Source: Craterostigma plantagineum (lineage: Eukaryota > Streptophyta > Magnoliopsida > Lamiales > Linderniaceae). Taken from it: DNA of 64,000 bases. Positions within the stretch are counted from its first letter, which is position 1. Each line of letters opens with the position of its first letter. The DNA is taken from contig JAPQWV010000001.1 of the NCBI GenBank assembly GCA_027422505.1, positions 1,612,001 to 1,676,000 of the forward strand, read 5' to 3'. The notes beneath the pieces are model-generated. The model saw only the letters and a list, made by a program, of their open reading frames with translations. It made no database searches and was not told the origin of the DNA. Below are positions 35,362-49,939 of the stretch, one piece after another. The translations under genes were made by a program, and so were the position numbers.

Positions 35362-38300
35362 TTAAGACCTGTTCAACTGTTTCTTGATCTGATCCACGAG
35401 TTCGTTCCTAGAAATCTCACCTTGGGTGCCGGCGTTGAGATCTTTGAGCTTTACGACTCCTTTGCTCAGTTCTTGGTCGCCAACGATCGCCATGTAAGGG
35501 ATTTTCGACTCCAAGGCACGGTCGATGTGCTTGCTTACTCTCTTATTCACCATAAACTCAGCTTCGATGCCAGCATCCCATAGCTCGCTTACAATTTCAG
35601 CACCAACTGACAGTTTTTCGCCAAGAACGCTCACTAGGACTTGAGTTTCTGTTGCTCGTATTTCCTTTCATGGGGAAAATTGTAAATGTCATGCCAAACT
35701 TCACAAGGATGTGACGAATCGCTTGGAGTTTTCAGAAACTAAATTAGATTGTGAATTAAGAGAGCACCTGGTTTTTGTCTTTTTGGAGCTGCTCCATTAT
35801 AGTGAATACTCTTTCTATACCTAAGCTGATTCCAACGGCTGGAACCTGCTTTGTGCCGAACATTCCAATGAGGTTATCGTATCGTCCACCAGCTGCAATT
35901 GAGCCAACCTGCATATTAAGAAAATATGTAAAAATAGATTTCTTAGCATTCTCTGTCAAACTGAAAATAGAGATTATTACCTGTGTGTCCCCTTTAAAAA
36001 CAGCTTCGAAGATGATACCGGTATAGTAGTCGAGGCCTCTCGCAAGGCTCAAGTCAAAAACTACTTTGTCAACACAGTTGGACTTTTGAAGGGCTTCAAA
36101 TAAAATTTCTAACTCATTCAATGCGAGCTCGGATTCAATATTCGTTAAGAATTCGCTGCCTTCTTGCTTGAGCTTAGACAGCAGCTCCACAGGAGATCCT
36201 CTGAGTTCAACGAAAGTCCCAATTTTATTTGCAGTCTCCTCGGACAAGCCTTTTTCTTCCACCTAGAGAGGAGGAAACAAACGAAAATTATAATAACATG
36301 GGCCATGGAATGGTCAATTCCAGAAAGAATAAATTTTCTAGCAATCTACAAAATGATCCGAAACTTCCATAGAACCCCGTAATGCCAGGCAAAATATCCT
36401 AGGGCTCACCATTTCTTTTTTGACTTGCTCGAATGATTGCTTGTCTAACTTATCGATGCTTGAGCAAATAATTCTAAATTTTTCTTGGGGCACTCCACAA
36501 ATAGCCAACATACCATCAAGCAACTTCCGGTGGTTCAGCTTCACCTGAAAAGTTGTAAGTGACAGATAGGGTAGTTATAAATCCTCCAGGAACTTCTACA
36601 AGAAAAAAAATAAGCATGTATAGGAAATAAAAATAGTTAGCAAAGTAAAAAAAAAAATAAACAAGGAAATAAGGGGGTTTAAGCAATGACATGAAAATGT
36701 CACAACTAATGCCATTTAAGCCACCAACAACTATAACTTGAAGGAAACAATAAATGGAGTTTACCTCATAATCTCCAATATCTAGCATGTTAAGCAACTC
36801 AGTTAAGATCTTAATGACCTCAAAGTCCGGGCCCATTTTCTCAAATTGACCAGCGATATCGAAGTCGCATTGATAGAATTCACGATATCTTCCTTTAGAT
36901 GGATTGTCTCTTCGATATACTTTTGCTATCTGATATCGTCTGAATGATGTCAAACCATTCATAGCAACATACCGAGCAAATGGAACAGTTAGATCATAAC
37001 GAAGTGAGCATAGCTCTCCACCCTGATAAAAGAAAACATGCAACAATTAGGTCAAACAAAAAGAAGATAAGTGCGGTGCGGTCTCATAAAGTGTGATTAA
37101 TTTGGTTTATTATGCAAACTATCCCGGAGATCTATCAGTCATGATGCCCCTGATCCCTGCTACTGCGGCAAGTGTGCTCATTTATGAAGAAAATCATGAT
37201 TTTACTAAGTTTTGGAAAAAGCAGATTTTTGGTAGTCTTACATTAGAGAATTTGGAATCATGAAGATACCTGATCAGCAAGATCATAGATCAATTTTGAG
37301 TCTTCTCCGTACTTCCCCATGAGAGTTTCTCTCATTTCAAAGACAGGGGTATCTAGAGCCATGGCACCATGCTTTTTGAAAACCTTAACTATGATGCCAA
37401 ATGCATTCTCTCTGACAGCCATCTTCTCTTTCGCAAAATCCCGGGTACCCTGCAGAAACAGACCAAAAATTTACACATCATCTACTTAGTATAGATTAGG
37501 TTTTTCATACTAAATACATTAGGATAACAAAATAAACAGGACAACTACATAGTACAACTCCTATACCTTCGGAAGCTTTGGAAGCCTACGACTTTCATTG
37601 CTTTCCACAATCTCTTTTACTTTGCTCAAGAGTTCCTCAAAAAACAACCCCCTTGGGTCCAACAAAGACAAATAGTCCTGAATGAAGTTATCCAGTTCAA
37701 CTTTCATCGCTCCACCCAGCAACTTCTCCTTGATAAACTGCATCAAAGCACTAGTTCCTTTACCCAATACCACCTTCTTTTTCTTATCACCGCCCTTCTT
37801 CTCCTTTTTACCACCACCCACACTTGGCACCTCAGGTACGTTCCCAATACGTCCATCAGTGACTCCACCAAATAACTCATTCCCTTCGAGGGACAAGAAT
37901 GCAAGTACCCCCTCCCAAGAAACAATCTTCCACACCAAATCCAAAAATTCGTACACACGATGGGCCGGTAAAATAAAATCTTTCTTCCTACATGCAATCT
38001 GATACGATTCAAACTGATCTTCCAATGCACTGCCGCTGCACAACTCAACAATTTGTGTCTTCTCAGTCAAATGGCGACGCAAATCCCCATCTACCATGCT
38101 ATTGAGAATCAACTCAACACGACGAGCACAGTTCTCCCCAATATAAACCAGGGGATGAACCAAACTTGACAAGGCACTGGAAACATCCTTCACTGACCCG
38201 GGTTGAAATCCCGAATTCAACCCGACCCGGCATGTTGAGTGCACTAACTGTGAAGCCTTCCGTAAAGATCCGTGCGTTGACGGAATCTCAGCTATGGAAG

Positions 38301-38904
38301 GATCAGAACCATCCTTTTTACCCCCAGCCAGCTTCGAACCATTGAGAAGCACCTTAAAATCCGAAGCCACAGCAACGGCGTCCTTGGAACACGATCCATC
38401 ACCAGAATCCATCAAATCAAACACCGTCGAGTCAGCTCTAATCGCCTCACAGGAAATAGCCGCGACTGCATCGACGATGCTCGCCAAGCCAGAACACTTG
38501 TAATCAACTACCGCAGCTATACCATAGACTGCCGCAGAACAAAAATCAACAACCCTAGTATCGTTCGCCGAGACGTCGTTTAGGGTGAAACTATAAGCTA
38601 CGGTCTCGCTTTCAAGTGCTTCCAGGAGCTGAGCAATCGATGAAGACGACAACGAGGAAATGAGTAGTTCTTTAATGAGGAGGATCACGGAAGCCTTGAC
38701 TTCGTCGGCATTCAAGTAATCAGGGATCGAGAACGGTAGTTGAATCGCCTTGGTACTTGTGGCGTTGGAAGCAGACCGGCGAGACAGTGCCGAAGAATCG
38801 ATCGAAATTCTAGCTAAATCGTTCGCCGCGTGGAAAACAGCCGCAGATGTGAGCGACGAGCCCTTGCCGCCGAGGACGACAGCTCGTTTTGCCGCCGACG
38901 ACAT
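35362..38904 (-). CDS. Histidyl-tRNA synthetase, cytosolic type, 878 aa
   Basis: Seven exons: 37567-38904, 37270-37449, 36765-37022, 36410-36544, 35981-36262, 35768-35908 and 35362-35664, giving 2637 nt, all phase 0. Residues 1-446 are the long plant-specific N-terminal region with a Lys-rich stretch ([12 protein letters not shown]). The class II core starts at GTRDF and includes the motif 2 segment ([11 protein letters not shown]), the histidine-specific [10 protein letters not shown] and motif 3 ([10 protein letters not shown]). The anticodon-binding domain forms the last 100 residues. It charges tRNA-His with histidine. No organellar transit peptide is evident. The length agrees with the Arabidopsis cytosolic enzyme. 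Confidence 0.95.
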
Positions 38905-39441
38905 TGAAGAGAGTTGTAGTGTTTACTTGGAGAGCGAGCGAGGGAGTTTATGGGTATATAAATTGGATATAAATCACTAATCAGTTATTACGGAACCCTT
39001 CTTTATTGGGCCATAGGCCCATATACACAATAAAGCCCACTTATGACCCATTATTAAGTGCTTATATACTAAGCCTAAATAACACTGTTTTTAAAATAAA
39101 TCAACAAATTAAGAAGAATACATGCACCTTGCATAAAAAAAATATCACTACTCCATGTTTGGGATTATATTTAACCTTGATTCTTCCTTTCAGCACTTTT
39201 GGGATTAAACGAAGAGCATGAAACCTTTTTCGGTTAAACTATGTAAAGATGCATACATTCTCAAGACAACTGCAAAGCATTAAATCTCTGTAGAAAGTAT
39301 TGACATTAGTACCAACAAAGCAGCGTTAGACAGAAAGTCATAAATAGAGTCGAAGAGTATTGTTTTTTTCGCAAGCAAATTTACAGATAAATAGATACTT
39401 TTTCGTCACCAAGCAATACACCACGGAAGCTAATGTTTTTA
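38905..39441. other. HisRS leader/promoter and GGAT 3' flank
   Basis: No gene. A GGGCCATAGGCCCA palindrome at about 39009-39022, and further GGCCCA-type words, recall the site II-like elements common in promoters of translation genes. Confidence 0.45.
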
Positions 39442-42010
<2,569 letters not shown>

Positions 42011-43247
42011 GATGAAGCGTGTCGCTTCCTCCTCACTTCGACACTCTATTACCAAAGCTACGCATTGTAATACATAATCTTGAGACACTATATGTCTAGA
42101 GTCCTTTAGATCACTTTCAGCTAGTTTATGGAAAAATGGTTAAGTTCGAAATCAAGACTCACGAAAACTTTCAAACCAAAAGACAACCTTCGAAATCAGA
42201 CAGGTGACAATGAGGGGATATGAAGCATGTAAGGAACCAAAAAACAAAATGCGTCTGATAGGTATATTATCAAGTCCATAGAGGAAAAAAGAAAGTCAAC
42301 AAAAGAACAACACACTGTAGTATATAAACGATTCAGTGATAAAACAAAGACAAAGCAGTTTTCGAGGCTGGAGCTATACTTAGGCGGGCACACGGTTTCA
42401 TTGCATCACATAAATACAAATTCATCGGTTCTCACTAAAATGCACCAAAAAGTCTCATCTTTTTCAAACCCCAGAGCACGAATTTCAACCAAGATTGAAT
42501 CATCATGCATGCAAAAAGTCAATCCCATGGCGATCTTGTTACGAAATTAAGAACGTCAATTGCAGGGTAGTGGTAAAAGGGAAAGGAAAAAAAATGGGAT
42601 TTCGCAAAAGCCCACCTACGTAAAGGCCAAAAACGAGGTGAAGAATTATCAATACTCAAATAAAAACGAGATCTTTCCCAGAATCTAAATGTTAACGAAT
42701 CACATAAGACAGCATTAGACGGTATATTCTCAGTTCTTTTTACCTCAGCTCGTGACTTCTTCAATCTCACTTCACAAGCTGGACAAATGCTGTGTCTTAT
42801 GTTAAAAATATTCCTACAAGCCCCGAAGAGATCATATTTATGCTCATGTGGAAATGTGGAAAGACTTACAATTGTGAGGCAACACCACCACCACTGAAGC
42901 GAGCAAGTGCTCAGTGGATTTACTGAGAAATATTTTGGGCCTTCGATTTTAGGATAAAGTTTCGATTTTTAGAGAATCGTGGTCCAAGCCGTAGAGATGC
43001 AAGTCCTTGGTCTTAAAATTTTGTTGCTGTCTGCTCTCTTTTGGACTTTAATACCCAACATTGTGCGGACACAAAAAGAACCGATTTTTCTTTTCGCTTT
43101 CCCTTTTCCTTCACCCATCTATAATTAATTGCACAGTGACATAATCAAAATCAATGTTTGATTACACAGTGTGGACATAAATTTACGATTTCCCTCAAAT
43201 TTTCCCCGATTACATAAGCAGAGCAGAACCATCCATGGCTTCCCCTC
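42011..43247. other. GGAT leader (probably with an intron), promoter, and peroxidase 3' flank
   Basis: The frame upstream of the GGAT ATG has no in-frame ATG before an acceptor-like site near 42055, so a 5'-UTR intron is likely, with the first exon near 42900. No other gene is seen. Confidence 0.5.
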
Positions 43248-45061
43248 TCAATTAACAGCCCTACACTGCCTCCTCACCTCTCCCTCCTCGCCGGTGAGGA
43301 CGCCGACCCTCCCCAGCCTAGTAACCGACTGAACAAACTTCTCCAGCCACCCCTTCTGATCGCCGGCGAACTCATTCATAAGTACGTTCCCCCTCGGATC
43401 GTCGGCGAGGTTCTGATCGGCCTCAATCAGCGACTGCCTCGCCAGAAGCTGCTTATAAATCCCTGAATCCATCCTCTGCTGCGAAACGGGGTCGATAGGC
43501 AGAGTCTCATTGTCCCCCTTGCAGTTGGTCAGAGTCCTCATCTTTATTAAGTACCCGCCGTCGATCCCCTCCGCCTTGCCGGCGTCGTGGAACCTTCCGG
43601 CGACCACCACGCAGTGGGCTGTGCCGATGGAGTGCGCCCCGGTCAGGACGACGAGGTCTTCGAGGCTCATCCCTTTGCTCTCGAAAAGGCGCACGTTGTC
43701 CTCGGCCGGGCTGCCGGGCAGGGGAATGTTGCCCGGGACGTTGGCTGCCGACGAGGCGAGGCCGTCCCTCCGCCCGAGCTCGACGGCGTACTCGGGCACG
43801 CCGGTCAGGACGAGGGCCTCGCGGTTGGCCAGGGCGAGGACGTCGGCGCACGAGACGATTCCCGGGCACTGTTCTTCGAGTCGGGATTTTATGGCGTCGA
43901 GGACTTCGAACCCGCCCACGAAGCGCCCGTTGTGTGGGGCCTTCTTCTCGACGTCTTCGCCCGACGGGGTCGAGTCGAGGAGGATCGACGCGTCGCAGCC
44001 CTGCGCGAGTTTTTACGTGAAGTCATTCAACTTGGTGTCTGAGTAGTACGTCATGGGTACGAATCCGCATGATAACACATTTAAAAAGGAAAAATAAAAT
44101 CGCGTCTACTGCTATGTAAGAACAGAATCAGCATAAATGTAAGAGAACGTTGAAAATAAAAACATATGAAATTAAAATATTATTTGCTCACTTTAAGTTT
44201 AAGTTTGGTGTAAGAGTAGATAAGAAAGAAATCCGCTTATATGTGACCCGAGTTGTGCAATTTAAAATATTATGCATTTGTGTGAACAGAAGAATTGGTA
44301 GCATAAGCTTGATAGATTCTAATCCTAAAATTAATTGGTGATACGTGGAGTGTAAAACTAATTGGTGATAACTGGTAGGTGAAGTAGACTATCAACTTAT
44401 AAAGCTAGTCAACCACTCCTCAATTTATTGATGTGGGACACATGCGATTTTATTAGGATTATCTCTTTAACAATTTCCCTCAAATTTAAGTTTCCTCTAG
44501 GCTTGATAATAACGAAATCGACTTGAAAGGGCATTTCACGTTTAAGTTTTTAGGTGGACCGGTGATTCAGCATGGACCCCAAATATTAATTTTCATTCGC
44601 GTCGTAAAGTGACGTACCGTGACGAAGCAGTCGTGGAAAAATAGGCGGACGAGCGGAGGAGCGAGCCTCGGGTCTCTGTGGAAGATCTCGGCCGCGACTT
44701 CCTTGACGATTTGCTCCGCCCTCGGACACGTCTTTTCATAGAAGCGCTCCGTCAATCCCAACTGACGGCTCGGTTGTTGGGGCTCGTCGGTAATTCCTTT
44801 GTCCGAACCGTCGTCGTCGTTCCTCGGGAATTCGTCGTCGTCGCCCTCCCCGAAGTTCGGAGGAGGTTGGGGGAAAATGTTTCCAGGATTAGGGTTAGGG
44901 TTCAGAATGTTTCTTGGTATCGATATCACGCCGTGGACGACGTCGAATGGGTTGGGGAAGCCAAATCCCGACGATGCTGATGTGGAAGCGAGCAACAAAA
45001 GGAAAGTTGCCTTGAGGATATTATTATTGTTATTATTTTTTCTTCCTCTGATTATGGCCAT
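43248..45061 (-). CDS. Class III secretory peroxidase with a Pro/Asp-rich N-terminal extension, 398 aa
   Basis: Exon 1 is 44618-45061 and exon 2 is 43248-44000 (617-bp GT-AG intron), giving 1197 nt. A signal peptide ends near residue 34, after a run of six Asn. Residues 35-102 are an acidic, Pro/Asn/Gly-rich linker with NPNPNPG, PQPPP and GDDDEFPRNDDD. The haem peroxidase domain follows: distal Arg139/His143 (LVRLFFHDCF), GCDASILLD, VSCADVLALANREAL, proximal His271 (LTGAHSIGTAHC) and the conserved Cys residues. It is probably secreted to the cell wall and acts on phenolics with H2O2. The linker makes it about 70 residues longer than usual. Confidence 0.92.
44001..44617 (-). other. Large intron of the peroxidase gene
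   Basis: The donor is ACG|GTACGT and the acceptor CGCGCAG. The AT-rich body contains a small imperfect duplication around AACTAATTGGTGATA (about 44330-44370). No gene lies inside. Confidence 0.8.
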
Positions 45062-46835
45062 TTTTCCTTTCCTTGACTTTACTCGGCCGCCGCCTTTGGT
45101 GGTGGATGATATACGTCGGGCGGCGGAGATTTGTTGTTTTTATTAAGGTGGGGAAAAAAGAAATGACGGTGGTGGGGATGATATGATGAAGGTGTTGCTT
45201 TGTTTCTATACTTGGTTTTTGATTGGCTGACATTGTTTTTAGGCCTCCTACGAACAAGGCTTGCCGCCTGGTAATAATAACTTGCATGTTAATGTAGAAG
45301 ACCAATGTTTTTAGTAATAACTTGTGATTGCATTCTATTTAATTTTGACCCGATTGTTATTTTTGAGACACGAAGATCCAAACCCGTGGGCCGTGACGAT
45401 CCGTAACAAATACAGCAAAAAATCAGTTATTTCTCATCCCTCAAAATTAACGGCCATGATAGATCTCATACATCCCGCTAAAAAATTGTCTTTTTTTCAG
45501 CTGTGATATGTGATTTTTCGGCAGCTGAGTTAGACTAAGATCTGAGACTTGGCAAATTTGTTATTGTTTGTAGGTTCGTTGCCTGGAAATCATTGAGAAA
45601 AGTGGCTATCAGGATCTTCCATGGGTGAGATACATCACAATGGCTGGTTAATATGAACTCGAGACTTACTTGATTACCACACAGTCTTTATGTAGATTTC
45701 TTCCGTGATTAGTTTGTAGAAATAAAACTATTAACAGATGTGTTTATTCGTTAGTTGATTGTATGGGATTTAGTCTCTGTAGAGAAAGACTGATTAAAGA
45801 CACTCGTGGATGATGAGATTGAGACTGTTGACTCTTTCAAAGTCAACCGAAACGGCGCTGTCTAATAAAGCCAGAATTTTCAGACCAAACCCAACTAACA
45901 CCATTGACAAGTAGCTGCATTATAATATTATCAAACCAATCGAAATGATACAACTTATGCCCGCAAGCTAATGACATATATTCGTCAAATAACTTTACTG
46001 TGTTCAGACGACAAAGAGGGACCACACGGCTTGAAAAGAAGCTTCCCTTGATCAACGGCAGGCATGGCGTTTCAAAGTCTTTTTCCAGATCGTCTCACAG
46101 ATGTGAAGGAATTCTCTCAGATTTTCGTAGAACGTGCAAATTTTGACTAACTTTCACCCCTTTCGTTTTCTTTCCATGTCTTTTATTGGGTGGTTGACGG
46201 AGACTTGGCACCTCACTGTAGTATTCTTCAACTCAATTATCAATACACATCTGATTTCTTGTACTACACTTCGGTCTTTTCTTCTCTCGATTTCACATTT
46301 ATATCTGAAAGCAAAAGCATAAGCATAAGAGCCCTCCCCTGAAAAAAAAAAGAATGCTTTGATTCTTCAGTTTTTCTCAAGACAAAAGGTAAGAACTTCA
46401 ACCTTGATTTGCAGAAAGACGCAGTTCATGACGAACAAACTTATTCTGTTACAATCATATTGTCTTTGCTTTTATGCTCATGATTGCAGTTGAAGGTGGG
46501 GTCTAATATATGTCTCCTTCAAGAAATTAATGCGAGTAGCCTTTCGTTGTTCGTTTGATTACCATTCATTCTTCTTCATAGAAGCCGAAATTAATTCACA
46601 TCCTTTTCTTCTTTCTTTCTTCTCTGCTTCACGTGCCATTTTTCTAGTAGCCACAACACAAGATTGTGATTCTTACATCAGAAATCTATCTCAAACCATC
46701 GATGATCTGCAAACCTGACATCTGATGTCTAGCTGATCTTTCTCTTTTTTTTTTCTTGGTCTTCAGCAGCCGCCCATCATCGTTCTTGCGTGGAGAAGAA
46801 ACTTTCTTGATTCTCATCTTAGTACACATAATACG
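45062..46835. other. Divergent intergenic region between the peroxidase and CRK genes
   Basis: Holds the promoters of both divergent genes. At 45573-45648 an acceptor-like TTTGTAG precedes a short frame reading about 25 codons to a stop (CLEIIEKSGYQDLPWVRY), which looks like an orphan terminal exon. A leader intron for the CRK gene may lie around 46390-46830. Confidence 0.45.
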
Positions 46836-49332
46836 ATGAAGAAAGAAGACCTCATCATCAGCCACCACCAGGTAAGAACCATCGCCGCCGCAGCACTCTC
46901 ACTGATCATCATCTTCCTCCTACAAGATTCCTCCCTAGCAGATCCAAGAGCTCAAACCGTGAAGTTCAAATGTGGGACCCAGCTAGAAAACAACAGAACA
47001 ATCTACGTTCCCAACTTCGTCCGCACCATGGAAAACATAAGCGAGCAGATCCGAACCTCAGGGTTCGGCATAGCTCAGACGGGCTCGGGCCTAGACACCA
47101 ACTACGGCCTAGCCCAATGCTACGGCGACCTTTCCCTAGTCGACTGCGTTTGGTGCTACGCCGAGGCCCGAACCATCCTACCTCAGTGCTACCCAGTCAA
47201 CGGTGGGAGGATATACCTCGACGGCTGCTTCATGAGGGCGGAGAACTACAGCTTCTTCGGCGAGTTTACGGGCCCCAACGATCGATCGGTGTGCGGTAAT
47301 AAGACGATTGGGGATCCTAGGTTTGAGGGCTCGGTGAGGAGTGCCTTGTCGAGGGCCGTGCTTTCTGCTTCAGCGCCGGGGAGTAATGGGTTTTCTAGGG
47401 CTGAGGAGTTGGCGCCGGCGGCCAATACCTCGGCGTATGTCTTGGCCAATTGCTGGAGGACGGTCAACGATAGTTCTTGCAGGGCTTGTTTGGACAGTGC
47501 TTCTAAGTCCGTGTTGGGATGTTTGCCTGCGAATGAAGGGAGGGCTTTGTTTACTGGGTGTTTCATTAGGTACTCAGATGTGAATTTCCTTAATCCCATA
47601 CCCAAAAATGGGAATTCGAGAGGTGATTGGAATTGATCTGCGCTTTTTCTTCGGGGGGCTTTCTTTGAAGATCTGTTCTTGAGAGATAACTTGGTGTGAT
47701 TTTTTTGCAGGGAAGTTGTTGGCCATTGTGATATCAACTGTGTGTGCAGCAGTTGTGTTCATCGTTGGAGCTTCTATTGGGGTTTACATGTGGAAGCATC
47801 ACGTCGTTGAGATGAAAAGAAAAGGTTTCTTTTTTCTTTTCGTATGGAGAAGCATTCGACTCATCGTTCGAAGCGTTTTTTTCCTGAAATTTTCGATTTT
47901 TCAGGCAATGCTGATAAGTTGGTGAAAACCCTTCATGATAGCACCTTGAACTTCAAGTATTCCACGCTCGAGAAAGCTACCGATTCGTTCGACGAAGCTA
48001 ACAAGCTCGGGCAAGGCGGGTTTGGCACTGTGTATAAGGTAATTATTATGGTTGAACATTAGTCTGTAATAAAACAAAAGGGAAAGCTCTTACAATGGTG
48101 TTTGTCTGTCTCTGTACTGTAGGGAGTTTTGCCTGATGGGAGAGAGATAGCCGTGAAAAGGCTCTTCTTTAACAATAAGCACAGAGCAGCAGATTTCTAC
48201 AATGAAGTAAACATCATCAGCAGTGTAGAGCACAAGAATCTAGTCAGGTTACTGGGATGCAGTTGCTCGGGGCCAGAAAGTCTCCTCGTTTACGAGTTTC
48301 TACCAAACTTGAGCCTCGATCGCTACATCTTCGGTAAGTATCTTTCGTTACATCTAAGAAAAGGGTTTTTTTCCAATTCGTAATATAAATAAAAAAGGCA
48401 CCCCTTTCTTCGATTTCGAACAGACTCTACCAAAGGCAAAGCATTGAACTGGGAGAAGAGATTCGAAATAATCATAGGAACAGCAGAGGGTTTGGTGTAC
48501 CTACACGAAAATTCGAACGTACGAATCATTCACAGGGACATAAAGGCGAGCAATATACTCCTTGATTCGAGACACAGGCCTAAGATTGCTGATTTTGGGC
48601 TGGCTAGATCTTTCCAAGAAGATAAAAGCCATATAAGCACAGCCATAGCAGGAACTCTGTGAGTTTATTATCTTTCGCCAAGTATTTAACCAAGAATACT
48701 TACACGAACATCAGCTTAACGAGTAAATTTTTTCCTAAACCTCATATCTGACTTAAATCTCCAGGGGATATATGGCACCAGAATACCTAGCTCATGGGCA
48801 GCTAACGGAGAAGGCAGATGTGTATAGCTTCGGCGTGCTTTTGCTGGAGACAGTCACTGGCAAACAAAATAATAGAAGTAAAACCACAGAATACGCAGAC
48901 AGCATAGTAGCTATTGTAAGTACCTTTTCCAAGAAGCTCTCATATGTCCATTTGTTATGCTACTAGGCAAGCGTTTTGACGTTACATACCATGATATTTT
49001 AGGCATGGAAGCATTTCCAACACAAGACTGTCGAACAACTCTTCGATCCTAACCTTTTGCTGCACAATTATTACAACGTCGACATCAAAGGGGAGATAGC
49101 ACGGGTGGTCCACGTGGGACTCTTGTGCACTCAAGAAATCCCAACCCTACGCCCGTCCATGTCTAAGGCACTGCTTATGCTGGTGAACAAGGAGAACCTT
49201 CCAGAACCTACTTGTCCGCCTTTCTTGGATGAGACCATGGAACTCCACGATGCAAGTGGGACTGCGAACCTAAAATATGGGAACGACGATTCAGTTGCCA
49301 GCATTTCACGGAGTCTTTTCTTACCCAGGTGA
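46836..49332 (+). CDS. CRK2: Cysteine-rich receptor-like protein kinase, CRK2-like, 653 aa
   Basis: Seven exons: 46836-47622, 47711-47824, 47905-48038, 48123-48333, 48424-48658, 48765-48915 and 49003-49332, giving 1962 nt. It has a signal peptide and two DUF26 domains, each with C-x8-C-x2-C ([13 protein letters not shown] and [13 protein letters not shown]). A membrane span is encoded by exon 2 (about 264-290). The kinase has a Gly loop [10 protein letters not shown] (336-345), AVKRL Lys357, HRD Asp454, DFG Asp472 and the APEYL activation segment, so it should be active. [16 protein letters not shown] sequence and the [18 protein letters not shown] start match CRK2/CRK3. It acts at the plasma membrane in defence and stress signalling. 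Confidence 0.94.
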
Positions 49333-49729
49333 TATTTGATCCTTTAAAGTTAAGATTGAATCAGAATTTGGTAGCTGGCAATCTCTCGGAAGACAAGAAT
49401 AAGAAAGAGCGTATCGAGTTGGTCGAAACTGGATCGAGAGACAAGGTATATGAGTGGTAGTCTGTAAAAAAAGTTTTTGTCAAATATTACGATGTGAGTA
49501 CGTTGTCGGGCCTTTCGATTTTTGTTCATCAGAACATGATGGACTCATTGTGAAATTTATCCACGAATGTCTGTAAGTGATGGTTTCAAGTTTGGTTTTA
49601 CCTTTCTTAAAACTAAGATTTGGGTCTTATGAGATCTCTTACATATGTTGTGAAAGTGAAAATAAGTGATTTATCGTTTAACAAATTAGGAAATTCGAAA
49701 GAAAAGAAAGCTTTGATCTCACTCGATTC
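49333..49729. other. Convergent 3' flanks of CRK and MENG
   Basis: This would hold the two 3' UTRs. No gene is seen. Confidence 0.6.
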
Positions 49730-49905
49730 CTAACGTGTGGCTATTAGATTTCCCATCAATCCCCCATCGTATGGTATATGTTTGGCGCGAGAAAAACCTG
49801 CTTCTAGAGCTAACTTCTCCAGCTCATTTCCTGCATTACAGCGCGGTATTACATTACAAAACATTCAGGTTCGGACATATCTATCTCAGCTCCATTTCCC
49901 CAAGC

Positions 49906-49939
<34 letters not shown>

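Noticed and set aside
43507..44046. Long ORFs antisense to or in other frames of the peroxidase gene
   Set aside because: They are shadows of the GC-rich exon 2. The minus-strand frame carries all peroxidase motifs; the others have none.
44884..44906. Telomere-like TTAGGG repeats (ATTAGGGTTAGGGTTC)
   Set aside because: They are the antisense of codons for Asn-Pro-Asn-Pro-Asn-Pro in the peroxidase linker, a coding coincidence and not an interstitial telomere.
47246..47737. Minus-strand 163-codon ORF under CRK exon 1
   Set aside because: It is antisense to the DUF26 exon, which has clear family motifs.
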